The notes under the pieces: generated by a model
The model's database searches: none
Told to the model about the DNA's origin: nothing
Seen by the model: the letters and a program-made list of their open reading frames with translations, nothing else
Program-made: the position numbers and the translations under genes
Shown: piece by piece, positions 6,922-12,929 of the stretch
Layout of the letters: each line of letters starts with the position of its first letter
Numbering within the stretch: the first letter of the stretch is position 1
DNA from: Clostridia bacterium
GTDB taxonomy: Bacteria; Bacillota_A; Clostridia; Lachnospirales; Cellulosilyticaceae
NCBI GenBank assembly: GCA_029239935.1
Contig: JARBTY010000143.1
Span: 1-12,992, forward strand
Length of the DNA: 12,992 nucleotides
Direction of reading: 5' to 3'

Positions 6922-7536
6922 ATGATTAATAAATCAGATAGTATTAAAAATATTGCGACGGCGATTGTAACTTTTCAAAGTGAGATTGAGACACTAAGAA
7001 GAACGGCTGCAAATCCTTTTTTTAAATCTACCTATACAACACTAGAAGATATCGTAGGTGCTATTAGGCCATTGTTAGCAGAACATGGGTTATCATTTTT
7101 ACAAAACACAAATGGGACGGTGAATGGGGATGTGATTAGTGTCTCTACGGTACTGCTTCATAAAAGCGGAGAGTTTATCGAATTTGAGCCGCTGCAGATC
7201 AAAATAACGGGAAATGTCCAACAATCTATGGCAACTGTTACTTATCTGCGAAGATATTCCTTACAATGTGCCTTAGGCATCGTTACAAGTGATGAAGATG
7301 ACGATGGTAATTTAGCCAGTGGCTTAAATCAACAAACAACCGGTAAAAACAGTACGTATAAGGTAACCCAAAAACAAATTTCAAGGCTTTATGCCATAGG
7401 GATGAAAAAAGGTTTTGATGCCCAAGGACTTAAAGTGCTGTGTAAAGTGGCTGATCTTAATGATCTAAATAAAGAGCAATATGATAAACTGGTTCATTGG
7501 CTGGAACAAAAGCCAGATGTACCGGTAGGCGCATAA
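6922..7536 (+). CDS. ERF-family single-strand annealing recombinase
   Basis: This 204-residue protein belongs to the ERF superfamily of phage-type single-strand annealing proteins, which coat ssDNA and pair complementary strands. The core (about residues 5-135) has the N-terminal helix with NPFFKSTYTTLEDI and the signature ATVTYLRRYSLQCALGIVTSDEDDDGN, close to the family pattern of TYxRRYSL followed by an acidic DDDGN stretch. A linker rich in Gln/Thr/Ser leads to a C-terminal helical segment (QKQISRLYAIGMKKGF...KEQYDKLVHWLE), the common ERF/SSB-tail type region. It is unusual in standing alone: no integrase, SSB, exonuclease or other phage gene is visible on either side. It has a GAGGGGG ribosome binding site and its own strong terminator. 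Likely a domesticated or remnant phage gene that is still intact. Confidence 0.9.
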   Translation: MINKSDSIKNIATAIVTFQSEIETLRRTAANPFFKSTYTTLEDIVGAIRPLLAEHGLSFLQNTNGTVNGDVISVSTVLLHKSGEFIEFEPLQIKITGNVQQSMATVTYLRRYSLQCALGIVTSDEDDDGNLASGLNQQTTGKNSTYKVTQKQISRLYAIGMKKGFDAQGLKVLCKVADLNDLNKEQYDKLVHWLEQKPDVPVGA

Positions 7537-7545
7537 AATATATAG

Positions 7546-7590
7546 AGCTTATTGTGTTACAGGATATCTTGTAACATAATAAGCTTTTTA
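7546..7590 (+). terminator. Strong intrinsic terminator after the ERF gene
   Basis: AGCTTATTGTGTTACA (7546-7561) pairs over 16 bp (one G-T wobble) with 7570-7585, around an eight-base loop, followed by TTTTT. It starts ten bases after the stop codon and separates the ERF gene from the biotin locus. Confidence 0.92.
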
Positions 7591-7608
7591 TTGTTAGGTA
7601 AAAGAGTA

Positions 7609-7640
7609 TTGTAAACTATAATAGAAATTTAAGTTGACAA
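7609..7640 (+). promoter_or_regulatory. BirA-type biotin operator
   Basis: TTGTAAACT (7609-7617), a 14-base spacer and AGTTGACAA (7632-7640) form an inverted repeat that matches at 8 of 9 positions per half and agrees with the BirA (biotin repressor/ligase) operator half-site TTGTnAAC. The right half contains the -35 hexamer of the promoter, so biotin-loaded BirA bound here would block RNA polymerase. The downstream bioY identity makes the assignment firm. Confidence 0.88.
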
Positions 7641-7662
7641 TGGGTTTTCTGAAAGTTATAAT
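7634..7662 (+). promoter_or_regulatory. Consensus sigma-A promoter of the bioY locus
   Basis: TTGACA (7634-7639), a 17-base spacer and TATAAT (7657-7662) are both perfect consensus hexamers, overlapped by the BirA operator. Transcription should start near 7669, 36 bases before the bioY ATG; the ribosome binding site is GGGAGG at about 7694-7699. Confidence 0.9.
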
Positions 7663-7704
7663 AAATTGTAATGTATGAGAAAATTATAGTTCGGGAGGAA
7701 ACAA

Positions 7705-8198
7705 ATGAAAAATAAGTTGTCTATCAAAGAGTTAACTTTAGTGGGGATGGGGGCAGCTCTCATGGCTGTGTTTTCACAAATTGCTATTCCGCTGCCTATT
7801 GGGGTTCCAGTTACTTTACAAGCCTTTGCAGTAGTTATTATTGCAATTGTCCTAGAGCAAAAGCTTGCTGTACTAGCTCTTTTTATATTTACATTATAGG
7901 ACCAACAGGGGGCTATCTTATAGGTTTTATCATCATGGGCTTTATTATAGGGGCGGCTTCTAAGACAAACAATAAATGGATAATATTTGCAAGTGTTTAC
8001 GCAGGGCTTATAGTGGATTATATCATAGGTGTAACGCAATTAGCACTTGTTGCAAAACTTTCTTTGGCACAGGCTTTGGCTGGCGGCATGTATCCTTTTG
8101 TTATTAAAGATGTTATTGCAGTGGGCTTAGCAGCTGTGGTTGCTTTGCAAATTAAAAGGATTGTAAGAAAGGAACTTGTAAAAAGTGCTGTGTCTTAG
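7705..8198 (+). pseudogene. bioY: Broken bioY (biotin ECF transporter substrate-binding subunit)
   Basis: BioY is the membrane S-component that binds biotin for ECF-type uptake, usually about 180-190 residues. Here it is split between two frames. The first part (7705-7899) has the normal start with an AGGAGG-like site and the text ...LTLQAFAVVIIAIVLEQKLAVLAL, then reads FIFTL and stops at 7897-7899. The second part continues in another frame from about 7878 (GPTGGYLIGF...GVTQLALVAKLSLAQAL...GMYPFVIKDV) to 8198. Between them the conserved segment that intact BioY proteins carry between the LxYxLLG and GPTGGYL motifs (roughly 20 residues including a PVFAGFSGG-like sequence) is missing. The span is 494 bases, not a multiple of three, as expected from a deletion plus a frameshift; a run of five T at 7880-7884 is where a single-base slip could lie. 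Promoter and operator are intact, so the lesion looks recent, or it is a sequencing error in part. Confidence 0.85.
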
Positions 8199-8580
8199 AC
8201 CCCATCACCTCTTATGTTTGTTTTTCTATGAGGGAAAGGGTTATAGTGAAGCATTTGTAAAAAATATGAATGAGATTACACAGGCTTTAGAGCAAGACCG
8301 AAGCATTCAGATTCTTTTGGAAGAGGGCTGCGATGATCTTTGCAGTGCATGTCCTCACCATACAGTAAATGAGGGATGCAGGTCAGATCAAAAAGTAAGG
8401 GATTTGGATCAAAAGGTTTTAACTATTTTTCATTTAAAGACAAATAAGCAGTATCTATATCAGGACTTAACGGATAAAATACATAGGGAGCTTAATCAAA
8501 CAAAGTTTGAAAAAATATGCAGTGAGTGTGAATGGTATAAAATAGGTGTTTGTGGGAGAGGGATTATTAAAAATAAATAG
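8185..8580 (+). CDS. DUF1284 cysteine-rich (putative Fe-S) protein
   Basis: This 131-residue cytoplasmic protein belongs to DUF1284, recognised by LRPHHLLC (residues 4-11), the GKGYSEAFVKNM segment and conserved cysteines. C49-x3-C53-x2-C56 with C65 looks like a metal or Fe-S site, and C112-x2-C115 and C123 form a second possible cluster. The function of the family is unknown. The start is a GTG at 8185, which overlaps the 3' end of bioY by 14 bases; an in-frame stop just upstream (8179-8181) rules out an earlier start, and AAAGGA at 8168-8173 is a weak, rather distant ribosome binding site. That points to translational coupling with bioY, which the bioY frameshift need not abolish because the second bioY frame ends normally only if ribosomes reach it. 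A strong terminator ends the unit. Confidence 0.88.
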   Translation: MLCLRPHHLLCLFFYEGKGYSEAFVKNMNEITQALEQDRSIQILLEEGCDDLCSACPHHTVNEGCRSDQKVRDLDQKVLTIFHLKTNKQYLYQDLTDKIHRELNQTKFEKICSECEWYKIGVCGRGIIKNK

Positions 8581-8582
8581 AG

Positions 8583-8629
8583 AACACGCCAGTAATTTAT
8601 AGAAAGTTACTGGCGTGTTTTATTTTTAA
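8583..8629 (+). terminator. Strong intrinsic terminator of the bioY-DUF1284 unit
   Basis: AACACGCCAGTAA (8583-8595) pairs perfectly with TTACTGGCGTGTT (8607-8619) around an 11-base loop, followed by a T-rich run to about 8629. Confidence 0.93.
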
Positions 8630-8676
8630 TTATACCTATAGACTCTACTCTTTGCAATTTATTGAATGATAAAAAC

Positions 8677-8690
8677 GTAACGATAGTTAC
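8677..8690 (+). promoter_or_regulatory. FNR/CRP-family operator (HcpR-like)
   Basis: A perfect inverted repeat GTAAC-GATA-GTTAC. As I recall, this matches the sites of HcpR, an FNR/CRP-family nitrosative-stress regulator of anaerobes. The centre lies at 8683.5; with the -10 TATGAT at 8712-8717 and a start near 8724, that is about -40.5, the class II activator position. The -35 is poor, which also suits an activated promoter. Confidence 0.55.
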
Positions 8691-8711
8691 AAAGTTTATT
8701 CAGATAAGTGT

Positions 8712-8717
8712 TATGAT
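8712..8717 (+). promoter_or_regulatory. -10 element of the DUF438-protein gene
   Basis: TATGAT with no good -35 hexamer at 17 bases; TTACAA (8687-8692) lies 19 bases upstream inside the putative operator. Transcription would start near 8724, 32 bases before the ATG. Confidence 0.4.
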
Positions 8718-8755
8718 AATAATATGAAAATGATTGTTAAATGAGGAGGGTTATC

Positions 8756-10576
8756 ATGAAAAAAGATATTCACTATAGGATCATTGACGGCAGAGGCGTA
8801 CACGAATCCTTTAAAGAGTGTGTGACAAAGGTAATGAAAGAACTTAATCCCGGAGAAGGCATTCATATTATTAAAGATTTTGAACCTTTTCCAATGTATC
8901 AACTAATGGCAGCTAAGGGGTTTGATAAATTTGTTGAAAAAATAAGTGATACAGAATACCATGCTTACTTTTTTCCGGTTCAAAAAATAGAAACGATAGA
9001 AATGGAGAAGTATTTAGAGGTGGATTTGTCAAAAATAAGGCAGATGACAGCTATAAAAGTAGACTTTCTAAATGGTAGGATAAATTTGAAGCAAGCCAAA
9101 GAACAAGTAGAGGCATCCTTTGATCAAGTCACTGCTCAGGAATTCGCAATGGGTGAGCAATATTTGCAGCAATATGGTATTACAGATGAAAAGCTAGCAG
9201 AAAGCATGGAGGATATTCTCAAAATCTTTGAGGAAGTGTTAGTAGGGGAAGAACTGGATTTACCGCTGGGGCATCCGATAAGAACTTATTTAGATGAAAC
9301 AGAAGCTATTTATAATGTAATTAGTCAAATGGAGGTTTTGCTAATAAAGAAATTTATAAAAAATCAGTGGAGTGAATGCTATGAAAAGCTAAGCGAAATT
9401 ACGATTCATTTTAGCAGAAAGCAAAATCAGTTGTTTGCAGCGTTGGAAAGAAAAGGCTTTGATAAACCGTCTAAAGTGATGTGGACATTAGATAATCAAA
9501 TTAAAGATAGGCTCAAAGAGGCACAGACTTATCTAAATGAAAATGAAGAAGAGGTTTTTATTCAACTCCAAGTCGAAATCATAGAAATGATAAAAGATAT
9601 GATGGTGAAAGAAAGGGAGATATTATTTCCTACTGCGATGGAGTTACTCTTGGAGGAGGACTTCATAGAGATGCGGATAGGTGATGATGAAATAGGTTAT
9701 TGTTTAATACCTACTCCTATGGCTTACAAGCCTCAGAGTAGTAAAAAAGATAATCTGGCCCCCCAGAAAGCAGGTATAAGTTCTGACAAGGAGTTTTTGA
9801 AGGATTTAGCAGAAGTTCTGAGTAAGCATGGCGTGTTAGACACTGTAGACAATGATAAAATCTTAGATGTCAGTCAAGGTCAAGTAACACTTAAACAAAT
9901 TAATCTCATTTTTAAGCATTTACAGGTGGACCTATCTTATGTGGATGAACATGAAATAGTTAAATTTTATAGTGATACTAAACATAGGGTATTCCCTAGG
10001 AGTGCAGGTGTTATTGGAAGGCAGGTTCAAAACTGTCATCCCAAAGAAAGTGTTGAGACTGTTGAAAAGATAATTAAAGCTTTTAGAGCAGGAGAAAAGG
10101 ATGAGGCTGAATTTTGGCTTGAGATAGGTGGTAAATTTATTTATATTATTTATAATGCCGTAAGAGATGAGGAAGGAAACTTTAGAGGTGTTTTAGAAAT
10201 GATGCAGGATGCCACCCATATAAGAAGTCTAACAGGAAGTCAAAGGCTGCTGTCATGGGACGATGCAGGAGATCACGAAGATGAGTTAGTGATATCAAAG
10301 ACATCAAATCCTGCCATAAATGAAACAGTAAATTCTGTCTATGAATTTAACGAAAAAACCCTTGTAGGAGATATTGTTAAAGCATATCCTTTTATAAAAG
10401 ATTATTTAATTAATCTATCGCCAAAGTTTAGTAAGCTTAAAAATCCTCTTTTATTTAAGACCATGAGCTCTATGGCTACGATAGAGATGATCAGTGAAAG
10501 AGGTGGGTTTGATGTGAAAGATCTTATGGATAAAATAGGTTGTGAAATAGGGTTAAAAAATAATAAGATAAAATAA
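8756..10576 (+). CDS. DUF2249-DUF438-hemerythrin(HHE)-PAS-DUF1858 multidomain protein
   Basis: This 606-residue soluble protein has these domains in order: DUF2249 (TusA/SirA-like, about 5-75, IIDGRGVHESF...DFEPFPMYQL), DUF438 (about 85-163), an HHE hemerythrin-like bundle (about 172-303, starting LGHPIRTY with H173), a PAS domain of the DUF438 family (about 375-502, VDEHEIVKFYS...FPRSAGVIGRQVQNCHPKESVETVEKI) and a C-terminal DUF1858/ScdA-N-like domain (about 527-596, VGDIVKAYPFIKDYLINLSPKFSKLKNP). Proteins of this type are thought to sense or manage O2, NO or redox state through iron, with no output domain of their own. Several expected iron ligands in the HHE domain look substituted (RKQN for RKEN, WTLDNQIK for the usual WGxHDEIR), so the metal site may be altered. 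I use the ATG at 8756 behind AGGAGG (8744-8749); an earlier in-frame ATG at 8741 lies on that site. Confidence 0.9.
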   Translation: MKKDIHYRIIDGRGVHESFKECVTKVMKELNPGEGIHIIKDFEPFPMYQLMAAKGFDKFVEKISDTEYHAYFFPVQKIETIEMEKYLEVDLSKIRQMTAIKVDFLNGRINLKQAKEQVEASFDQVTAQEFAMGEQYLQQYGITDEKLAESMEDILKIFEEVLVGEELDLPLGHPIRTYLDETEAIYNVISQMEVLLIKKFIKNQWSECYEKLSEITIHFSRKQNQLFAALERKGFDKPSKVMWTLDNQIKDRLKEAQTYLNENEEEVFIQLQVEIIEMIKDMMVKEREILFPTAMELLLEEDFIEMRIGDDEIGYCLIPTPMAYKPQSSKKDNLAPQKAGISSDKEFLKDLAEVLSKHGVLDTVDNDKILDVSQGQVTLKQINLIFKHLQVDLSYVDEHEIVKFYSDTKHRVFPRSAGVIGRQVQNCHPKESVETVEKIIKAFRAGEKDEAEFWLEIGGKFIYIIYNAVRDEEGNFRGVLEMMQDATHIRSLTGSQRLLSWDDAGDHEDELVISKTSNPAINETVNSVYEFNEKTLVGDIVKAYPFIKDYLINLSPKFSKLKNPLLFKTMSSMATIEMISERGGFDVKDLMDKIGCEIGLKNNKIK

Positions 10577-10601
10577 AAAGTATTAAAAAAATATACGCCC
10601 A

Positions 10602-11099
10602 TTAATCTCTTGAAATAAGATTTTCTAATAGGGTTAACGTTTCGGTAGCGGCTCTTCTAAATAAATAAAAATCTTCTAATAATAAAGCGCGGTCTACACT
10701 GCTGACTGTATTTTCCAGAAGACTTAACTGATATAATGAATTTTTTGCAAAGTTAAGTGCATTAAAAGCAAGTAGGATGTCCCTGTTTTCTGAACTAATA
10801 CTAGGCACAGTTGCTAAATAATTTGAAATGGATCTATTGAGCTCTTCTATACTACCATTAATCAAAGTAATGCCATTTGCTATGGTTGGTGTATCAGCGG
10901 CAGAATCTCTTAGTACAATTTCAGACAAATAAAAGACTTGATCCTGAAGCGTTCTCATATCTCGGATATACTGTCTCATGATTTCTTTGTGATCAACAGG
11001 GTTAGCAGGGGTAACAGCCTGAGATGAAAAATAGATAGATATAAAAAAACTGACTAATAAAAGCCAAATAATAGGTCTGGATTGAATAAAAAATTTCAT
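10602..11099 (-). CDS. Secreted helical protein, member 1 of a tandem paralogous family
   Basis: I do not recognise this 165-residue protein. It has a signal peptide (residues 1-28, hydrophobic WLLLVSFFISIYF, cleavage near SSQA) and a predicted all-alpha mature part with no cysteine. It is paralogous to the genes at 11739 and 12366: the shared core is YLATVPSIS, then NRDILLAFN, then LNFAKNSLYQLSLLE, and before it an INGSIEELNRSI helix with coiled-coil character. It is the most diverged member, with a longer C-terminal FYLFRRAATETLTLLENL. The ribosome binding site is AGAGGTG (11104-11110 on the reverse strand). It converges with the DUF438-protein gene with only 25 bases between their stops and no clear terminator. 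Function unknown; a structural surface or spore-associated role is only a guess. Confidence 0.8.
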   Translation of the reverse strand: MKFFIQSRPIIWLLLVSFFISIYFSSQAVTPANPVDHKEIMRQYIRDMRTLQDQVFYLSEIVLRDSAADTPTIANGITLINGSIEELNRSISNYLATVPSISSENRDILLAFNALNFAKNSLYQLSLLENTVSSVDRALLLEDFYLFRRAATETLTLLENLISRD

Positions 11100-11200
11100 T
11101 TGACACCTCTTTATAGTTTGAAATACGCTATTAACATACCCATTTTAATGAAATCTATGTATAGGCAACTGTGATTAATAAAAGAACCTCTTGAAGAAGC

Positions 11201-11229
11201 TTGTAACAGAATAAATTTCGTGGTAAACT
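11201..11229 (+). promoter_or_regulatory. Promoter of the HIT-family gene
   Basis: TTGTAA (11201-11206), a 17-base spacer and an extended -10, TGG-TAAACT (11221-11229). It lies within the 165-base region shared with the divergent minus-strand secreted-protein gene. Confidence 0.5.
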
Positions 11230-11264
11230 AGATAAAAATAATTATATCAATTGGAGATTATAAC

Positions 11265-11687
11265 ATGAGTCAGCAAAATACTTGTTTTTATTGCGAAAAG
11301 GATCAAAGACTTGAGAATTTAATGGTTGAAGTTGAGCAGCTTGAAACATCAACTGTTTATTTATTCAAAGAACAAAGCCATAAAGGAAGATGTGTTGTAG
11401 CCTATAATCAACATGTTAATGAATTATTTGAATTAGGTGATGAAGAGCTGGCGTTATTTATGAAAGATGTCAAAAAAGTAGCTCTTGCAATTCAAAAGAC
11501 TTTTTCACCTAACAAAATAAATTATGGAGCGTATTCAGATAAGCTTCCACATCTTCATTTTCATATAGTACCTAAGTATGAGGATGGTCTCAGCTGGGGG
11601 AGTACATTCGAAATGAACCCAGGAAAAGTTTTACTAAGTGACGAAGAGTATGCAGAAATTGTTCAAGCCATAAAAAGTAACTTATAA
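11265..11687 (+). CDS. HIT-family nucleotide hydrolase
   Basis: This 140-residue cytoplasmic protein has the histidine triad motif PHLHFHIVPK (H96, H98, H100), whose last histidine is the nucleophile that attacks nucleotide alpha-phosphates. An N-terminal CFYC (C7-x2-C10) could hold zinc with downstream residues, as in Ap4A-hydrolase-like and GalT-related HIT proteins. Likely substrates are dinucleoside polyphosphates or AMP conjugates; sequence alone cannot decide. It starts at an ATG behind TTGGAGA (11250-11256) and is followed by a compact terminator. It is a plus-strand gene placed inside the minus-strand array of secreted paralogues, with its own promoter, so it is probably unrelated in function. 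Confidence 0.93.
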   Translation: MSQQNTCFYCEKDQRLENLMVEVEQLETSTVYLFKEQSHKGRCVVAYNQHVNELFELGDEELALFMKDVKKVALAIQKTFSPNKINYGAYSDKLPHLHFHIVPKYEDGLSWGSTFEMNPGKVLLSDEEYAEIVQAIKSNL

Positions 11688-11713
11688 ATCCTATTTATTT
11701 AGGATTTTTTTTT
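11686..11713 (+). terminator. Intrinsic terminator after the HIT gene
   Basis: AATCCTA (11687-11693) pairs with TAGGATT (11700-11706), overlapping the stop codon, followed by nine T (11705-11713). Read from the minus strand it is also just past the end of the secreted paralogue at 11739. Confidence 0.88.
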
Positions 11714-11738
11714 ATCCATCATTCTATAGTTTTTATAA

Positions 11739-12263
11739 CTAATAATTTGCAAGAAGTTCTTGGAGTATTTCAAGGGTATCTAGTGCATTGATTCGGGTAC
11801 GAAAATATTCATCCAGCAGAGAGATTCTTCTTTCATCAGCGGTAGTGTTTATTAATAAGGTGAGAGTATATAAACCACTCTTGACCAAATTAATAACATT
11901 AAAAGTAAGAGCGACATGCCTATTTTCATCGCTAATACCTGAAACAATGGCCAAATAATCTTCAATTCTTCTATTAAGTCTTTCAATATTAGTATTAATG
12001 AGACTAATGCGATTTTCAATTTGAGGGTTTACTTCAGAGGGGTTTTGTATAGCAAACTGGGTGATATCATAGACTTGGTTTTGTATGAGCTGTATTTCAT
12101 TTAAAAATTGTGTGATGGTCTGTTTGTGTTCTGATGGGGTAGGATAGGTGGGGGGAGAGGGTGTTAGAGGAAGTCCAGTGGCATTTAGGGGGAGATAGGT
12201 AAAGAGGGACACAAGGGATAAAGTAATGGCTACTAACGATTTGGGTTTAACAAGATTGTGCAT
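11739..12263 (-). CDS. Secreted helical protein, member 2 of the tandem family
   Basis: This 174-residue protein is of unknown function. It has a signal peptide (about 1-29, LVAITLSLVSLFTYLPLNA, cleavage near LNA) followed by a proline-rich spacer (LPLTPSPPTYPTPSEHK) that its paralogues lack, and then an all-helical body: IQLIQNQVYDITQFAIQN, INTNIERLNRRIEDYL, then SDENRHVALTFN and LVKSGLYTLTLLIN, ending DALDTLEILQELL-like. It is closest to the 12366 gene (shared NRHV.LTFN.INL.KS.LYTL.LL and LLDE.FR.R..ALDTL). The start is the ATG at 12261-12263 behind GGAGGTG (12268-12274 on the reverse strand); an upstream in-frame GTG at 12311 has no such site and would spoil the signal peptide. A 7-bp inverted repeat lies at 12328-12349, 102 bases of spacing from the next paralogue. 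Confidence 0.8.
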   Translation of the reverse strand: MHNLVKPKSLVAITLSLVSLFTYLPLNATGLPLTPSPPTYPTPSEHKQTITQFLNEIQLIQNQVYDITQFAIQNPSEVNPQIENRISLINTNIERLNRRIEDYLAIVSGISDENRHVALTFNVINLVKSGLYTLTLLINTTADERRISLLDEYFRTRINALDTLEILQELLANY

Positions 12264-12327
12264 AGGACACCTCCATTCAATATATAAAGCATACCTATAT
12301 AAAATAACCACTTTTTAGAAGCTTATG

Positions 12328-12349
12328 TATGATTATAGAGAGAATCATA
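12328..12349 (-). repeat. Inverted repeat between secreted paralogues 2 and 3
   Basis: TATGATT (12328-12334) and AATCATA (12343-12349) form a perfect 7-bp stem with an eight-base loop. It overlaps a TATAAT on the minus strand (12337-12332) that could be the -10 of member 2, so it may be an operator or a weak stop for member 3. No T tract. Confidence 0.35.
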
Positions 12350-12365
12350 GGTCAGCAGGTGAAAC

Positions 12366-12860
12366 TTAAAAATTTTGAAGGAGTTCTTCAAGTATTGCGA
12401 GAGTATCAAGAGCAGTTACTCTGGAACGAAAAAACTCATCTAGTAATCTGAAGCGTTCGATGTCGTTGGTTGCATGTACCAGCAGATTTAGAGTGTATAA
12501 GCTGCTTTTGATGAGGTTAAGGACATTAAAGGTGAGCAACACATGTCTATTTTGATTACTGATACTTGGGACAGTCCTCAAATAATTTTGAATACGTGTG
12601 TTAAGTACTTCAAGTTCGGTGCCAAGAAGATTAATCTGTTCTTCCAACTGTCTGGTTTCGATAGTTGAATTTCTAAGAGCAAGTTGGGTAATATCCAGTG
12701 CTTGGCTCTGGATATCTTGTAACTGGTCAAGAAAGGCTTGAATAGTTTCTGTATGAGAGATATCACTAATAGTCGTAGCGTTTAATGAAACAGAAGTACA
12801 TGCAATAGTAATGGATAAAATAATGGAAAGTAAAGATTTAGAATGAATAATAGGCTTCAT
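12366..12860 (-). CDS. Secreted helical protein, member 3 of the tandem family
   Basis: This 164-residue protein is of unknown function. It has a signal peptide (about 1-29, SLLSIILSITIACTSVSLNA, cleavage near LNA); a cysteine in it does not form a convincing lipobox. The helical mature part carries HTETIQAFLDQLQDIQSQALDI, then EVLNTRIQNYLRTVPSISNQNRHVLLTFNVLNLIKSSLYTLNLL and LLDEFFRSRVTALDTLAILEELL (given in pieces; positions about 35-164), the same order as in the other two members. It shares the most with member 2. The start is the ATG at 12858-12860 behind GGTGGTG (12865-12871). A sigma-G-like promoter is proposed upstream. Confidence 0.8.
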   Translation of the reverse strand: MKPIIHSKSLLSIILSITIACTSVSLNATTISDISHTETIQAFLDQLQDIQSQALDITQLALRNSTIETRQLEEQINLLGTELEVLNTRIQNYLRTVPSISNQNRHVLLTFNVLNLIKSSLYTLNLLVHATNDIERFRLLDEFFRSRVTALDTLAILEELLQNF

Positions 12861-12896
12861 GGGGCACCACCAATCAAGTTAAATGTTACTCTAGTT

Positions 12897-12926
12897 AGTA
12901 TTGCTATTTCAAGATATAATATTCAA
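12897..12926 (-). promoter_or_regulatory. Sigma-G-like promoter of secreted paralogue 3
   Basis: On the minus strand TGAATA is followed after 17 bases by AATACTA, compared with the Bacillus sigma-G consensus TGAATA, 17-18 bases, CATACTA (6 of 7 at the -10). It lies 37-66 bases before the ATG. Suggestive of forespore expression, but a single match in AT-rich DNA. Confidence 0.35.
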
Positions 12927-12929
12927 ATC

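Noticed and set aside
7656..8039. Minus-strand open frame across bioY
   Set aside because: It is antisense to recognisable BioY coding text, its own protein sequence is Cys/Lys-rich and without family features, and it has no ribosome binding site.
8741..8755. Earlier ATG for the DUF438 protein
   Set aside because: It overlaps the AGGAGG site that serves the ATG at 8756.
12264..12311. Longer N-terminus for secreted paralogue 2
   Set aside because: The extension runs through the GGAGGTG ribosome binding site and hides the signal peptide; the paralogues start at the equivalent of 12263.
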